Source of the DNA: Roseburia sp. AM59-24XD
GTDB lineage: Bacteria > Bacillota > Clostridia > Lachnospirales > Lachnospiraceae
DNA: 64,000 nucleotides
Direction: 5' to 3'
NCBI RefSeq assembly: GCF_003478445.1
Contig: NZ_QUET01000023.1
Span: 1-64,000 of the forward strand
Shown here: positions 19,323 through 28,202 of the stretch, piece after piece
Position numbering within the stretch: the first letter of the stretch is position 1
How the letters are laid out: every line of letters begins with the position of its first letter
Translations under genes and position numbers: made by a program
Notes under the pieces: model-generated
Seen by the model: only the letters and a program-made list of their open reading frames with translations
Databases searched by the model: none
Told to the model about the DNA's origin: nothing

Positions 19323-19909
19323 TTATGAACGCTTTGTAATAACATGATCTACAAGACCATATGCCTTTGCCTCCTCGGCGGTCATATAGTTATCGCGCTC
19401 TGTATCCGCTGCAATGATATCAAGCGGTTTTCCTGTATTCTCTGCCAGGATCTGGTTCAGGCGCTCTCTTGTCTTCAAGATCTGCTCTGCAACGATGCGG
19501 ATCTCTGTCTCCTGTCCCTTCGCGCCGCCGGATGCTGATGGATCATGATCTCTGCGTTCGGCATTGCATAACGCTTGCCCTTGGCACCGCCTGCCAGAAG
19601 AAATGCGCCCATGCTGGCAGCAAGTCCCATACAGTAGGTTGCCACATCACACTTAATGTAGTTCATGGTATCATAAATCGCAAATCCGGCGCTCACAGAG
19701 CCTCCCGGACTGTTGATATAAAGACTGATATCCTTGCCCGGATCCTGAGACTCCAGAAACAGAAGCTGGGACACGATCAGACTCGCAATATCATCATTGA
19801 CCTCATTGCTCAGGAAAATGATACGATCCTGTAATAATCTGGAATAAATATCATACGAACGCTCTCCACTGCTCGTTTTCTCAATGACGTACGGTATACT
19901 GTAACTCAT
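19323..19909 (-). CDS. clpP: ClpP serine protease subunit, frame broken once
   Basis: The barrel-forming peptidase of ClpXP. The catalytic Ser99 (GLAASMGAF) and His124 (EIMIHQ) are visible in the first frame. Near 19531-19537 one C appears missing (CAGCATCC where family sequence needs CAG CCA TCC), after which the frame gives a false tail and stops at 19475. Restoring the base continues [12 protein letters not shown]...[19 protein letters not shown]...KRS with the catalytic Asp. The stop is then at 19323-19325 and the length 195 residues, normal for ClpP. It sits between tig and clpX. Confidence 0.92.
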
Positions 19910-19932
19910 ACTAACCCTTCATTCCTTTCTCC

Positions 19933-19956
19933 GCCCGCAAAACTCACGCTGCGGGC
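19933..19956 (-). repeat. Hairpin in the clpP leader
   Basis: Arms GCCCGCA/TGCGGGC (7 bp, 10-base loop) lie 24 bp before the clpP start and just after the tig terminator. There is no T-run, so this is a leader structure rather than a terminator. No CtsR-type operator was recognised here. Confidence 0.4.
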
Positions 19957-19976
19957 ACAATTATGCGTTTTCGTTG

Positions 19977-20029
19977 TAAAAAACGCCAGTCCCGCCTGCC
20001 GGAAGGGCAGGACAGCGACTGACGCCTGA
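19977..20029 (-). terminator. Intrinsic terminator of tig
   Basis: A nested stem: outer arms GGCGTCAGTC/GACTGGCG and an inner CCTGCC/GGCAGG, followed by TTTTTTAC on the minus strand. It lies directly after the tig stop. Confidence 0.85.
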
Positions 20030-20039
20030 AATACATGAT

Positions 20040-21326
20040 TTATTTCTCAACGGCAGCGTCAACAACCAGTTCAACTGCTTTCTGTACAGCCAAATCAAGG
20101 GAAATCTGCTTCTTCTCTTCCTCGCCTACCAGCTCTTTTAACTTGTCTGCTTCCATCTGATACATCTCCGCCATCTTCTCAAGCTCTTTCTCAAGATCCT
20201 CATCAGATGTCTCAATGTTCTCTGCTGCTGCAACAGCCTCAAGAACAAGACGGCTCTGGATACGCTTTAATGCCTGTGGCTTAAGTTCTGCGGTAAGGCT
20301 CTCCGGTGTCATGCCTGTGAACTGCATATACTGCTGCAGAGACAGCCCCTGTGACTGGATACGCTGTGCAAACTCCTGTACCATCTGACGAACCTGTGTA
20401 TCTACCATAGGATCCGGAATCTCCATTGTTGCATTCTCGATGATCTTTCCTACGACATCCTCTTCCTTTTCTCTCTTAAGAGCTGCTTCCTTGTTCTCAA
20501 GAAGCTTCTTCTTTAAGTCCTCTTTGTACTCGTCAACGGTATCGAACTCAGATACATCCTGTGCGAAATCATCATCCACCTCAGGAAGCTCTTTCACCTT
20601 GATCTCCTTTACCGTCACCTTGAATACTGCCGGCTTACCCTGCAGTTCCTCAGCCTGATACTGCTCCGGAAATGTTACGTTGACCTCTGTCTCTTCACCG
20701 ATCTTCTTGCCGATGAGCTGCTCCTCAAAGTTATCAATGAAGGAATGAGATCCGATGGTCAGAGGATAATCCTCTCCCTTTCCGCCTTCAAACGGCTCAC
20801 CGTCTACAAATCCCTCGAAATCAATTGTTGTGATATCGCCATCCTCAACAGCTCTGTCCTCGATCGTGATCATTCTGGAATTACTCTCACGAACCTTATC
20901 GATCTCAGCCTGAAGCTCCTCATCGGTCACCTCTGCTGTCTTCTTCTCTACTTCGATTCCCTTATAGTCTCCAAGAGTAACCTCCGGCTTTACGGCAACA
21001 GTTGCTGTAAAGATGAATGATTTGCCCTTCTCGATCTGAGTCACATCGATAGAAGGCTGTGCTACGATCTCAAGCTCGCTCTCCTTTGCTGCGGACTCAT
21101 ATGCTCCGGGGATCAGATCATTGGCAGCATCCTCATAGAAAACACCTGCGCCATACATTTTCTCGATCATCGCACGTGGTGCTTTACCTTTACGGAAGCC
21201 CGGAAGAGATATCTTGCTTTTGTTTTTCTTATATGCTTTATCTAATGCAGTTTCAAACTCCTCTGCGCTCACCTCGATCGTCAGCTTTGCCATACTCTTT
21301 TCTAAAGTTTCTACCTGTACACTCAT
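20040..21326 (-). CDS. tig: Trigger factor (ribosome-bound chaperone and prolyl isomerase)
   Basis: A 428-residue chaperone that binds nascent chains at the ribosome exit. The N-terminal ribosome-binding domain carries the family loop GFRKGKAPRAMIEKMYG (about 45-60). The FKBP-type isomerase domain (about 150-240) has DRAVEDGDITTIDFEGFVDGEPFEGGKGEDYPL. The C-terminal helical arms are acidic. The start follows TTAAGGAGG. The gene has its own promoter and terminator, heading the conserved tig-clpP-clpX-lon-engB block. Confidence 0.97.
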   Translation of the reverse strand: MSVQVETLEKSMAKLTIEVSAEEFETALDKAYKKNKSKISLPGFRKGKAPRAMIEKMYGAGVFYEDAANDLIPGAYESAAKESELEIVAQPSIDVTQIEKGKSFIFTATVAVKPEVTLGDYKGIEVEKKTAEVTDEELQAEIDKVRESNSRMITIEDRAVEDGDITTIDFEGFVDGEPFEGGKGEDYPLTIGSHSFIDNFEEQLIGKKIGEETEVNVTFPEQYQAEELQGKPAVFKVTVKEIKVKELPEVDDDFAQDVSEFDTVDEYKEDLKKKLLENKEAALKREKEEDVVGKIIENATMEIPDPMVDTQVRQMVQEFAQRIQSQGLSLQQYMQFTGMTPESLTAELKPQALKRIQSRLVLEAVAAAENIETSDEDLEKELEKMAEMYQMEADKLKELVGEEEKKQISLDLAVQKAVELVVDAAVEK

Positions 21327-21383
21327 TTTATAATTTCCTCCTTAATATTTCACGGACAATACGCCGCAATTAACCATTGATAT

Positions 21384-21413
21384 ACTATAGCATGAATAAT
21401 TCCACATTAGCAA
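21384..21413 (-). promoter_or_regulatory. Promoter of tig
   Basis: TTGCTA (21408-21413), 18 bp, TATAGT (21384-21389) on the minus strand, about 60 bp before the tig start codon. Confidence 0.6.
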
Positions 21414-21428
21414 GTCTTTTTCACAAAT

Positions 21429-22772
21429 TTATGGGATTACATGCCCCTTTTTATACAATACTTTGACAACCCGGTCGACATACTTCTCGCAAAGCTCCTG
21501 CGTTTCTGCCTCAACCATCACACGAATCACCGGCTCCGTGCCACTTTCGCGGATCAGGATACGACCGTTATCGCCCAGTGCCTTTGCGACCTCCTCAGTA
21601 GCTGCCACCACATCCGGATCGTTTTTGGCTGTCGGCTTATCCCCGACTCTGACATTTTTAAGAAGCTGTGGATAGATCGTCAGGCCCTTTCGAAGCTCGG
21701 AAAGCTTCTGTTTCTTCTCCAGCATGACCTCCATCAGCATCAAAGAGGTAAGCACGCCGTCACCGGTCACTGCATACTTGCTGAAGATGATATGTCCGGA
21801 CTGCTCTCCTCCGAGAGAATGTCCATACTGCATCATGTTGGCATTGACGTACTTGTCACCGACCGCCGTCTTTTCATAGGAAATGCCAACCTTATCAAAT
21901 GCCTTATACAGACCAAGGTTTGACATGATGGTTGTCACAACGGTATTGTTGTTTAACTCTCCCTTGTCCTTCAGATAACAGCCGCAAAGGTAAAGAATAC
22001 AGTCGCCATCGATTACCTGACCCTTATCATCTACGGCAAGACAGCGATCCGCATCACCGTCATAGGCAAAGCCGATATCCAGATCATTGTCCACAACATA
22101 CTTCTGAAGGTTTTCGATATGAGTGGAGCCGCAGTTATCATTGATATTGGTTCCATCCGGCTCCATACCGATCGCATAGGTCTTGGCACCCAGTGCATCG
22201 AACACACCCTTTGCCACGGAATAAGAGGAGCCGTTGGCGCAATCCAGACCAACACGGACATTCTTGAAGGAACGTGTCGCCAGTGACATCAGATAACCAA
22301 TGTAGCGGTGTCTTCCGATCGCATAATCAACCGTGCGTCCGATATTATCCCTTGTCGCAAACGGGATCGTATCCTCCGGACTGTCAATATAAGTTTCGAT
22401 CTTCTCCTCAACCTCTGCCTCCAGCTTGTGACCGTTTCCGTTGATCACCTTCAAACCGTTATCGTAATACGGATTGTGGCTTGCTGAGATCATGATACCG
22501 CAGTCAAACTGCTCGGTACGCACAACATAGGACACGCTCGGTGTCGGGGTGACATGCAGCAGATAAACATCTGCTCCGCTGGCAGTAAGTCCTGAGGAAA
22601 GTGCATCCTCAAACATATAGCTGGAGCGTCTGGTATCCTTTCCAATAACGATCTTCGCCTTGTGCTCCTGTCCATAATACCATCCCAGAAATCGTCCGAC
22701 TTTATATGCATGTACCACATTAAGGTTTACATTCGCCTCTCCGCGGAAACCATCTGTTCCAAAATATTTCAT
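21429..22772 (-). CDS. glmM: Phosphoglucosamine mutase
   Basis: Converts glucosamine-6-phosphate to glucosamine-1-phosphate, the step before UDP-GlcNAc for wall synthesis. The N-terminal family motif is YFGTDGFRGEANV. The catalytic serine lies in MISASHNPYYDNG. The magnesium loop is AYDGDADRCLAVD. The sugar-binding loop is GGEQSGHII and the phosphate-binding loop RESGTEPVIRVMVEA. Length is 447 residues from the ATG at 22772, where family members begin (MKYFGTDG). An in-frame ATG at 22784 is also possible, but it abuts the AAAGGA site too closely. Confidence 0.96.
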   Translation of the reverse strand: MKYFGTDGFRGEANVNLNVVHAYKVGRFLGWYYGQEHKAKIVIGKDTRRSSYMFEDALSSGLTASGADVYLLHVTPTPSVSYVVRTEQFDCGIMISASHNPYYDNGLKVINGNGHKLEAEVEEKIETYIDSPEDTIPFATRDNIGRTVDYAIGRHRYIGYLMSLATRSFKNVRVGLDCANGSSYSVAKGVFDALGAKTYAIGMEPDGTNINDNCGSTHIENLQKYVVDNDLDIGFAYDGDADRCLAVDDKGQVIDGDCILYLCGCYLKDKGELNNNTVVTTIMSNLGLYKAFDKVGISYEKTAVGDKYVNANMMQYGHSLGGEQSGHIIFSKYAVTGDGVLTSLMLMEVMLEKKQKLSELRKGLTIYPQLLKNVRVGDKPTAKNDPDVVAATEEVAKALGDNGRILIRESGTEPVIRVMVEAETQELCEKYVDRVVKVLYKKGHVIP

Positions 22773-22827
22773 AACTGATTTCATTCCTTTCCAAAAACAC
22801 GTTTCTTGTAATTATCGCAGTATTTCA

Positions 22828-22856
22828 ATCATATCATATTCATTTTTTGAAATCAA
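22828..22856 (-). promoter_or_regulatory. Promoter of glmM
   Basis: TTGATT (22851-22856), 17 bp, TATGAT (22828-22833) on the minus strand. It diverges from the XRE gene promoter region. Confidence 0.6.
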
Positions 22857-22930
22857 TGCTTTTACCCGGCACGGTAAACATTTCCCTGTCCCCTGAAAAA
22901 ATCTCCCTGTCTTTCTCAAAATTTAAAATT

Positions 22931-22947
22931 GCCGTGTACAACACGGC
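22931..22947. repeat. Palindrome between glmM and the XRE regulator
   Basis: Perfect arms GCCGTGT/ACACGGC around ACA. It lies about 85 bp upstream of the XRE gene and 75 bp upstream of the glmM promoter. It is a candidate operator for the XRE protein. Confidence 0.45.
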
Positions 22948-22963
22948 ATATAGTAAAAATTTA

Positions 22964-23001
22964 TTGGTAAAATTAGCATAATTTCTATAAAATAGTATTA
23001 T
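22964..23001 (+). promoter_or_regulatory. Promoter region of the XRE regulator
   Basis: Two overlapping fits: TTGGTA (22964-22969), 16 bp, TATAAA; or TTAGCA (22973-22978), 17 bp, TATTAT (22996-23001). The ribosome site TAGGAGGT follows at 23015-23022. Confidence 0.45.
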
Positions 23002-23032
23002 AATCACCAACTTTTAGGAGGTACACAAACAA

Positions 23033-23386
23033 ATGAAAAAAAATCCTGTCGCACTTCAGACCCAAGATTTTGCACTCCAGCTTGCCAAGCTGCGGGAAGC
23101 CAGAGAGATCAGCGCATGTGCCATGAGCTACGATCTCGGGCACAACCGGAGTTATATCAATGGAATTGAGCTCCAGAAATATCTTCCCTCGTTTACGGAA
23201 TTTATTGAAATATGCAATTACCTGAATGCCACTCCCAATGATCTTTTTCTTTCCGCTTCGGATTCGGCTTCCCTTCAGGTTATTTCGCCATCCAAGCTTC
23301 TGACAGTACTGCTTCCCCTGTGTGACGAGCTGACTCCGCGTCAGGTCAGTTATCTGTATTATCTTCTCCGGGATTTTCTCCCCTGA
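23033..23386 (+). CDS. XRE-family transcriptional regulator
   Basis: A 117-residue protein with an N-terminal helix-turn-helix of the Cro/C1 type (about 13-72: LAKLREAREISACAMSYDLGHNRSYINGIE, then LPSFTEFIEICNYLNATPNDLF). The C-terminal part (about 80-117) is short, with LTPRQVSYLYYLLRDFL. The start follows GGAGGTACACAAACAA. It is transcribed away from glmM and ends at a strong terminator. The targets are unknown; the palindrome at 22931-22947 suggests self-control. Confidence 0.88.
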   Translation: MKKNPVALQTQDFALQLAKLREAREISACAMSYDLGHNRSYINGIELQKYLPSFTEFIEICNYLNATPNDLFLSASDSASLQVISPSKLLTVLLPLCDELTPRQVSYLYYLLRDFLP

Positions 23387-23406
23387 TCCGTCCCGGCCGT
23401 ACCGGA

Positions 23407-23440
23407 CCTGCTGTCATTCTCCGAAATGACAGCAGGTTTT
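23407..23440 (+). terminator. Intrinsic terminator of the XRE gene
   Basis: A 12-bp stem CCTGCTGTCATT/AATGACAGCAGG followed by TTTT on the plus strand. It overlaps the last codons of the convergent deacetylase gene. Confidence 0.8.
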
Positions 23441-24196
23441 GCGCTGCGACAATGTCTGGAACCGGTATCCTTTCTCTTCAAACATAGTAATGACTGCCTC
23501 CAGACTGTCAAGCGTTGCCCGGTTACTGCCGGAGTCATGCATCAGCACCACCGGATCCTGTACCCGGAAGGCATCTTTTTTCACATTAGCAAGAATGCTC
23601 TCAACGCCGGGATGCCCGACGGAATCCTCCGCACTGACGTTCCAGTCCGCAAATTCCATCTTCTCCTCATGAAGTCTTTCCACGATTTCTTCTTTATAAG
23701 AACGGATATAACAGTTTGCGCTCCCCCACGGGAACCGCCACAGCTTCGGCTGATACCGGAATTTCTCCTCCAGCAGATCCTTTACCTTATGAACATCCTC
23801 ATAATATGCCTCACAGGACTGATAGATATCACACGATTCATGTGTATAAGTGTGAACTCCGACCTCATGCCCTTCTTTCAATTCCCTTTCAACCACCTCC
23901 GGCATCTCTTCCACCTGCTGCCCGATCAGAAAAAACGTCGCCGGAATATCATGCTTTTTCAGAATATCCAGATATTGCTGTGTCAGACAGCTTGGTCCGT
24001 CATCAAAGGTCAGATAGACTACCGGCTGTGATGTCGCTGCTCCTTTCGGGACAGCACTTGCCGGCTGCGTTGTCACATTTACGCTGAGCGTTTCGGTATA
24101 CCTCTTCACCTGTTTTCTTTCAAACCCGAGTATTGCTGCAGCGGTCAGTAGTGTAAGCCCTGCCAGACATATCATTTTTTTCTTATTTTCCGTCAT
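23414..24196 (-). CDS. Membrane-anchored polysaccharide deacetylase
   Basis: A 260-residue NodB-homology (carbohydrate esterase 4) protein with an N-terminal membrane anchor (about 7-23). It likely removes acetyl groups from peptidoglycan or another surface glycan outside the cell. The motifs are TFDDGPS (metal Asp and catalytic Asp), HTYTHE (the two metal histidines), RFPWGSAN, ADWNVSAEDS and a final VVLMHDSG. The start follows AGGATGGAAAA. It stands alone, convergent with the XRE gene and divergent from the cellobiose phosphorylase. Confidence 0.93.
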   Translation of the reverse strand: MTENKKKMICLAGLTLLTAAAILGFERKQVKRYTETLSVNVTTQPASAVPKGAATSQPVVYLTFDDGPSCLTQQYLDILKKHDIPATFFLIGQQVEEMPEVVERELKEGHEVGVHTYTHESCDIYQSCEAYYEDVHKVKDLLEEKFRYQPKLWRFPWGSANCYIRSYKEEIVERLHEEKMEFADWNVSAEDSVGHPGVESILANVKKDAFRVQDPVVLMHDSGSNRATLDSLEAVITMFEEKGYRFQTLSQRKTCCHFGE

Positions 24197-24297
24197 TTTT
24201 CCATCCTGAATATCACCCTTTGTTTCACCCTATTCTGTTTTCTTTCCTTCTATGCCGGGAATGCCGAAAATGTTTGCGAAAATCTTTAAGTATTTTC

Positions 24298-24326
24298 TTG
24301 ATTTCCCCCTCATATTACGATATACT
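24298..24326 (+). promoter_or_regulatory. Promoter of the cellobiose phosphorylase gene
   Basis: TTGATT (24298-24303), 17 bp, TATACT (24321-24326) on the plus strand. Transcription should start near 24333. Confidence 0.7.
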
Positions 24327-24337
24327 TTAATTACTTA

Positions 24338-24352
24338 GGTCTGTTTCAGACC
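24338..24352. promoter_or_regulatory. Putative operator downstream of the phosphorylase promoter
   Basis: A perfect inverted repeat GGTCTG-TTT-CAGACC at about +5 to +20 of the predicted transcript, where a bound repressor would block transcription. A very similar palindrome lies upstream of aspS (57938-57950). Confidence 0.5.
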
Positions 24353-24395
24353 GACATTATACTATATGCCGTGCTACGGCGGAATGGAGGACTAT

Positions 24396-26836
24396 ATGAA
24401 ATTTGGTTTTTTTGATGATCCAAATAAGGAGTACGTCATCACCACACCGAAGACGCCACTTCCTTGGATCAATTATCTGGGAAGCACCGATTTTTTCTCG
24501 CTGATTTCCAATACCTGCGGAGGCTACAGCTTTTATAAGGATGCAAAGCTTCTGCGTCTGACCCGTTATCGTTACAACAATATTCCAAATGATGAGGGTG
24601 GACGTTATTACTACATCAAGGACGGCGATACCGTATGGAATCCGGCTGGATGCCGGTCAAAACAGAGCTTGACTCTTATGAGTGCCGCCATGGTATGGGG
24701 TACAGCCGTTTCACTTCTGTGAAGAACGGTCTGGAGGCATCTCTCCTTGCATTTGTTCCTCTGAACGACAGTTGTGAAGTCAATCAGATCAAACTGACAA
24801 ACAAGTCATCCGAGAAGAAGAGCTTTACTCTCTTTTCTTACATTGAGTTCTGTCTCTGGAATGCGATGGATGATATGACCAACTATCAGCGTAATTTAAA
24901 TACCGGTGAGGTTGAGGTTGTTGATTCTACGATCTATCACAAGACAGAGTACCGCGAGCGTCGTAATCATTTTGCAGTATATTCTGTAAATGCTCCGGTT
25001 GACGGTTTTGATACAAGCCGCGACGAGTTCCTCGGTGCATACCGCGGAGTAACAGATCCTCAGGTTGTAGAGGAGGGCAAGTCCCACAACTCTATCACCA
25101 GTGGATGGTATCCGATCGGCTCCCATCAGATCAATGTTACTCTTGAGCCGGGTGAGACAAAGAGCTTCATCTTCGTTCTCGGTTACTGCGAGAATCCAAA
25201 GGATGAGAAGTTCGTTGCTCCAAACGTTATCAATAAGAAGCCTGCCGATGTGCTTCTTGCAAAATATCAGACAGACGAACAGGTTGATGCTGCCCTTGCT
25301 GCCCTGAAAGCTAACTGGGAAGATCTTCTTTCCAAGTTTACCGTAAAGTCTGATGAAGAGAAATTAGACCGTATGGTAAATATCTGGAACCAGTATCAGT
25401 GTATGGTTACCTTTAACATGTCCCGTTCCGCTTCCTACTATGAGTCAGGAATCGGTCGTGGTATGGGATTCCGTGATTCCTGTCAGGATCTGCTCGGTTT
25501 CGTACATCTGATTCCTGAGCGTGCCCGTGAGAGAATCATTGACATCGCTTCTACCCAGTTCCAGGACGGAAGTGCTTATCATCAGTACCAGCCACTGACC
25601 AAGAAAGGTAATGCAGATATCGGATCCGGCTTCAACGATGATCCAATGTGGCTTGTTGCCTGTGTATCTGCTTACATCCGTGAGACAGGTGATACAACGA
25701 TTCTCGATGAGATGGTTCCATTCGATAATGATGAGTCAACCGCAGTACCTCTTCTTGAGCATCTGAAGAGATCCTTCGATTACATCGTAAATCACAAGGG
25801 ACCTCACAACCTTCCTCTGATCGGTCGTGCTGACTGGAATGACTGTCTGAACTTAAACTGCTTCTCTGAGCAGCCCGGCGAGTCCTTCCAGACCTTCGGT
25901 CCAAGTGAGGGACCTGTTGCAGAGTCTGTATTTATCGCAGGTATGTTCGTGAAATATGGTAAAGAATATGCAGATCTCTGTGAGTTCATCGGCAAGCAGG
26001 ATGAAGCTGACCGTGCCCGCGCTGAGGTTTCTGCCATGAACGATGCGATCCTCAAGGACGGCTGGGATGGCGACTGGTTCGTTCGTGCTTACGATGCACA
26101 TGGAGACAAGGTTGGTTCCAAGGAATGTGAAGAGGGTCAGATCTACATTGAGCCACAGGGCTTCTGTGTACTTGCCGGTGTCGGTGTGGAGACCGGTGAA
26201 GCCAAAAAGGCACTGGATTCCGTTAAGGAGAAGCTTGATTCCAAGTACGGTATTGTCCTCCTTCAGCCTCCATACACCAAATATCATGTAGAGCTTGGTG
26301 AGATTTCTTCTTACCCACCTGGATATAAAGAGAACGCCGGTATCTTCTGCCACAACAACCCTTGGGTTTCCTGTGCAGAGACAGTGATCGGTCGCGGTAA
26401 CCGTGCATTTGAGATCTATCGCAAGACATGCCCTGCTTACATCGAGGACATCAGTGAGATCCACTGCACAGAGCCATATGTATATTCTCAGATGATCGCC
26501 GGTAAGGATGCACACTTCTTCGGTCAGGCTAAGAACAGCTGGCTGACAGGTACTGCTGCATGGACATTTGTCAATGTATCCCAGTACATTCTCGGTGTTG
26601 TTCCTACTCTGAAGGGACTTAGCATTGATCCTTGTATCCCTGCCGAGATGGGAACGAAGTTCACCATGACAAGAAAGTACCGCGAGGGTGTTTATAACAT
26701 CACCGTTGAGAACGACAATAAGGTTGAGAAGGGCGTTGCCAAGCTGATCGTAGACGGCAAAGAGCTTACCGGAACAACTGTTGTTCCTTATGAGAAGGGT
26801 AAGACCGAGTACAACGTAACTGTTGTAATGGGCTAA
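24396..26836 (+). CDS. cbp: Cellobiose phosphorylase (GH94), frame broken once
   Basis: Splits cellobiose with phosphate into glucose-1-phosphate and glucose in the cytoplasm. It resembles the Cellulomonas gilvus enzyme through its whole length ([58 protein letters not shown]). The catalytic acid is Asp480 in [15 protein letters not shown]. The frame breaks near 24642-24646, where one base is missing between DGDTVWNP and [10 protein letters not shown]; restored length is 813 residues. The start has GGAGGACTAT. Codon choice (CGT, CTT, GAG) is more biased than in neighbours, which suggests high expression. No cellobiose transporter is adjacent. Confidence 0.94.
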
Positions 26837-26865
26837 TCCATTCTCCTTTATATTGACCGATTGAG

Positions 26866-26902
26866 AACGATCCGGGATAAGAAAATCCCGGATCGTTTTT
26901 TG
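26866..26902 (+). terminator. Intrinsic terminator of the phosphorylase gene
   Basis: A perfect 13-bp stem AACGATCCGGGAT/ATCCCGGATCGTT with a six-base loop and a T-run, 30 bp after the stop. Confidence 0.9.
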
Positions 26903-26995
26903 TTGGTATTCAGAGATTCTCCGATCATGCCGATATTATATCCGGGAAGGCAAAGGATGGCATTCACCATATCATGACAGAATAGAGGAAATAGA

Positions 26996-27549
26996 ATGGA
27001 TGCATCTGTAAACAAAGAAGAAAAAAGCACACAGAATATCAATCAGGTGATCAAGGAAGCACTGTTTAAAATGTCCGATCCGACACCGGACATGACGGAT
27101 GAGGAGCGGGAAAGCTATCATCGGAAGCTTCTTGCGAAACTGGAGAGTGGTCAGAAGCTGACCTCACAGGAGCTGGCATTTCTGCGGACGAACGATCCTG
27201 CAGCATATCAGAAAGCACGCCGCATGGAACAGAAACGCCAGTGGCTGACGGAGCAGATGAAGAAGTGCAAATCAAAGCAGGAGGTTTCGGATGTGGTCAA
27301 TGATGCGATCGCACATGTATCCGAGAAGGATCCGGACCGCAATGCGATCATTGCAACCTACCGGGAAGCTACAAGGAGTTTCGCAAAACTCCCGGTTACT
27401 GCAGACTTCCGGATACCAGAAAGGAAGCCGAGGAGGAAGAAAAACGCGGCAAGAAACGACAATATGCCGGAGATATTGACTCAGACAGCGATGTAACACC
27501 GCTTGCGGAGGTGTATGATGCACTTCCGGTATTTGATGCAAAGGGATGA
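26996..27549 (+). CDS. Hypothetical charged protein, frame broken once
   Basis: I do not recognise this protein. The first open frame gives a hydrophilic, helix-rich sequence up to IIATYREA near 27369. There a T seems to be missing (GAAGCTACAAGG): the next frame continues YKEFRKTPGYCRLPDTRKEA, then an acidic-basic stretch, then DIDSDSDVTPLAEVYDALPVFDAKG and a stop at 27547-27549. This reading is far more protein-like than the tail in the first frame. Restored length is 184 residues. There are no membrane segments, signal peptide or catalytic motifs. The ribosome site is AGAGGAAATAGA, and a terminator follows. Confidence 0.65.
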
Positions 27550-27590
27550 TCCGACAACAGTTGTTACAGTATAACACGATATAAACAGAT

Positions 27591-27634
27591 AAGGCAGCCC
27601 CTTTTCTTAAAGGAAAAGGAACTGCCTTGTTTTG
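27591..27634 (+). terminator. Intrinsic terminator of the hypothetical gene
   Basis: A long stem AAGGCAG..CCTTTTC/GAAAAGG..CTGCCTT followed by GTTTTG on the plus strand. On the minus strand it lies downstream of folA but lacks a good T-run there. Confidence 0.7.
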
Positions 27635-27701
27635 ATACAGTCACAAACTCCACACATGGAATATATCACTGTACCCATAATCTTTCTTATCTTCCAAAAG
27701 T

Positions 27702-28202
27702 CTAATTGCTCTTTTGTTTCTTCTGATAGATCGTAAAATAATACTCGAGATCATAATAGGTCTGTTCGTCGGAGATGTGCGTCATCTCCCACTCCGGATC
27801 CTCATCGAGATTCGGAAAATGCGTATCCGCCTCATAATGATAATCAATCTTTGTGATATATGCTCTGTCGCAGTATGGAAGAAACTGGCGGTATATCTGC
27901 TCTCCTCCGATAATATAGATCTGTTCCTCCGGATAGGCTTTGATCTCCTCCAGTGCTTCTTCAATGCTGTGAACAATAACCGCATCGGAGTACCGATAAT
28001 CCTGTTTTCGGGTGAGGATCACATTCTTTCGTCCCTTTAATGTCGTTCCTCCCGGCAGTCCCTCCATCGTCTTTCGACCGCCAAGGATCACACCGCCCAT
28101 CGTCAGCTCCTGAAACTGCTTCTTATCCTGCGGGATGCTTACGAGCAGCTCCCCCTTATTGCCTATCGCCCAATTGCTGTCTACCGCTGCGATCAGTCTC
28201 AT
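27702..28202 (-). CDS. folA: Dihydrofolate reductase
   Basis: Reduces dihydrofolate to tetrahydrofolate with NADPH. A 166-residue enzyme with the family landmarks IAAVDSNWAIGNKGELLVSIPQD, GGVILGGRKTMEGLP, NVILTRKQDY and IIGGEQIYRQFLPYCDRAYITKID. The start at 28202 lies 7 bp from AGGAGG and overlaps the hflX stop in TAATG, so translation is coupled; an ATG six bases upstream is too close to the site. It is the last gene of the TPR-hflX-folA run. Confidence 0.96.
   Translation of the reverse strand: MRLIAAVDSNWAIGNKGELLVSIPQDKKQFQELTMGGVILGGRKTMEGLPGGTTLKGRKNVILTRKQDYRYSDAVIVHSIEEALEEIKAYPEEQIYIIGGEQIYRQFLPYCDRAYITKIDYHYEADTHFPNLDEDPEWEMTHISDEQTYYDLEYYFTIYQKKQKSN

Noticed and set aside
27591..27634. 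The hairpin between the hypothetical gene and folA as a folA terminator
   Set aside because: On the minus strand the stem is not followed by a T-run; it fits the plus-strand gene better.
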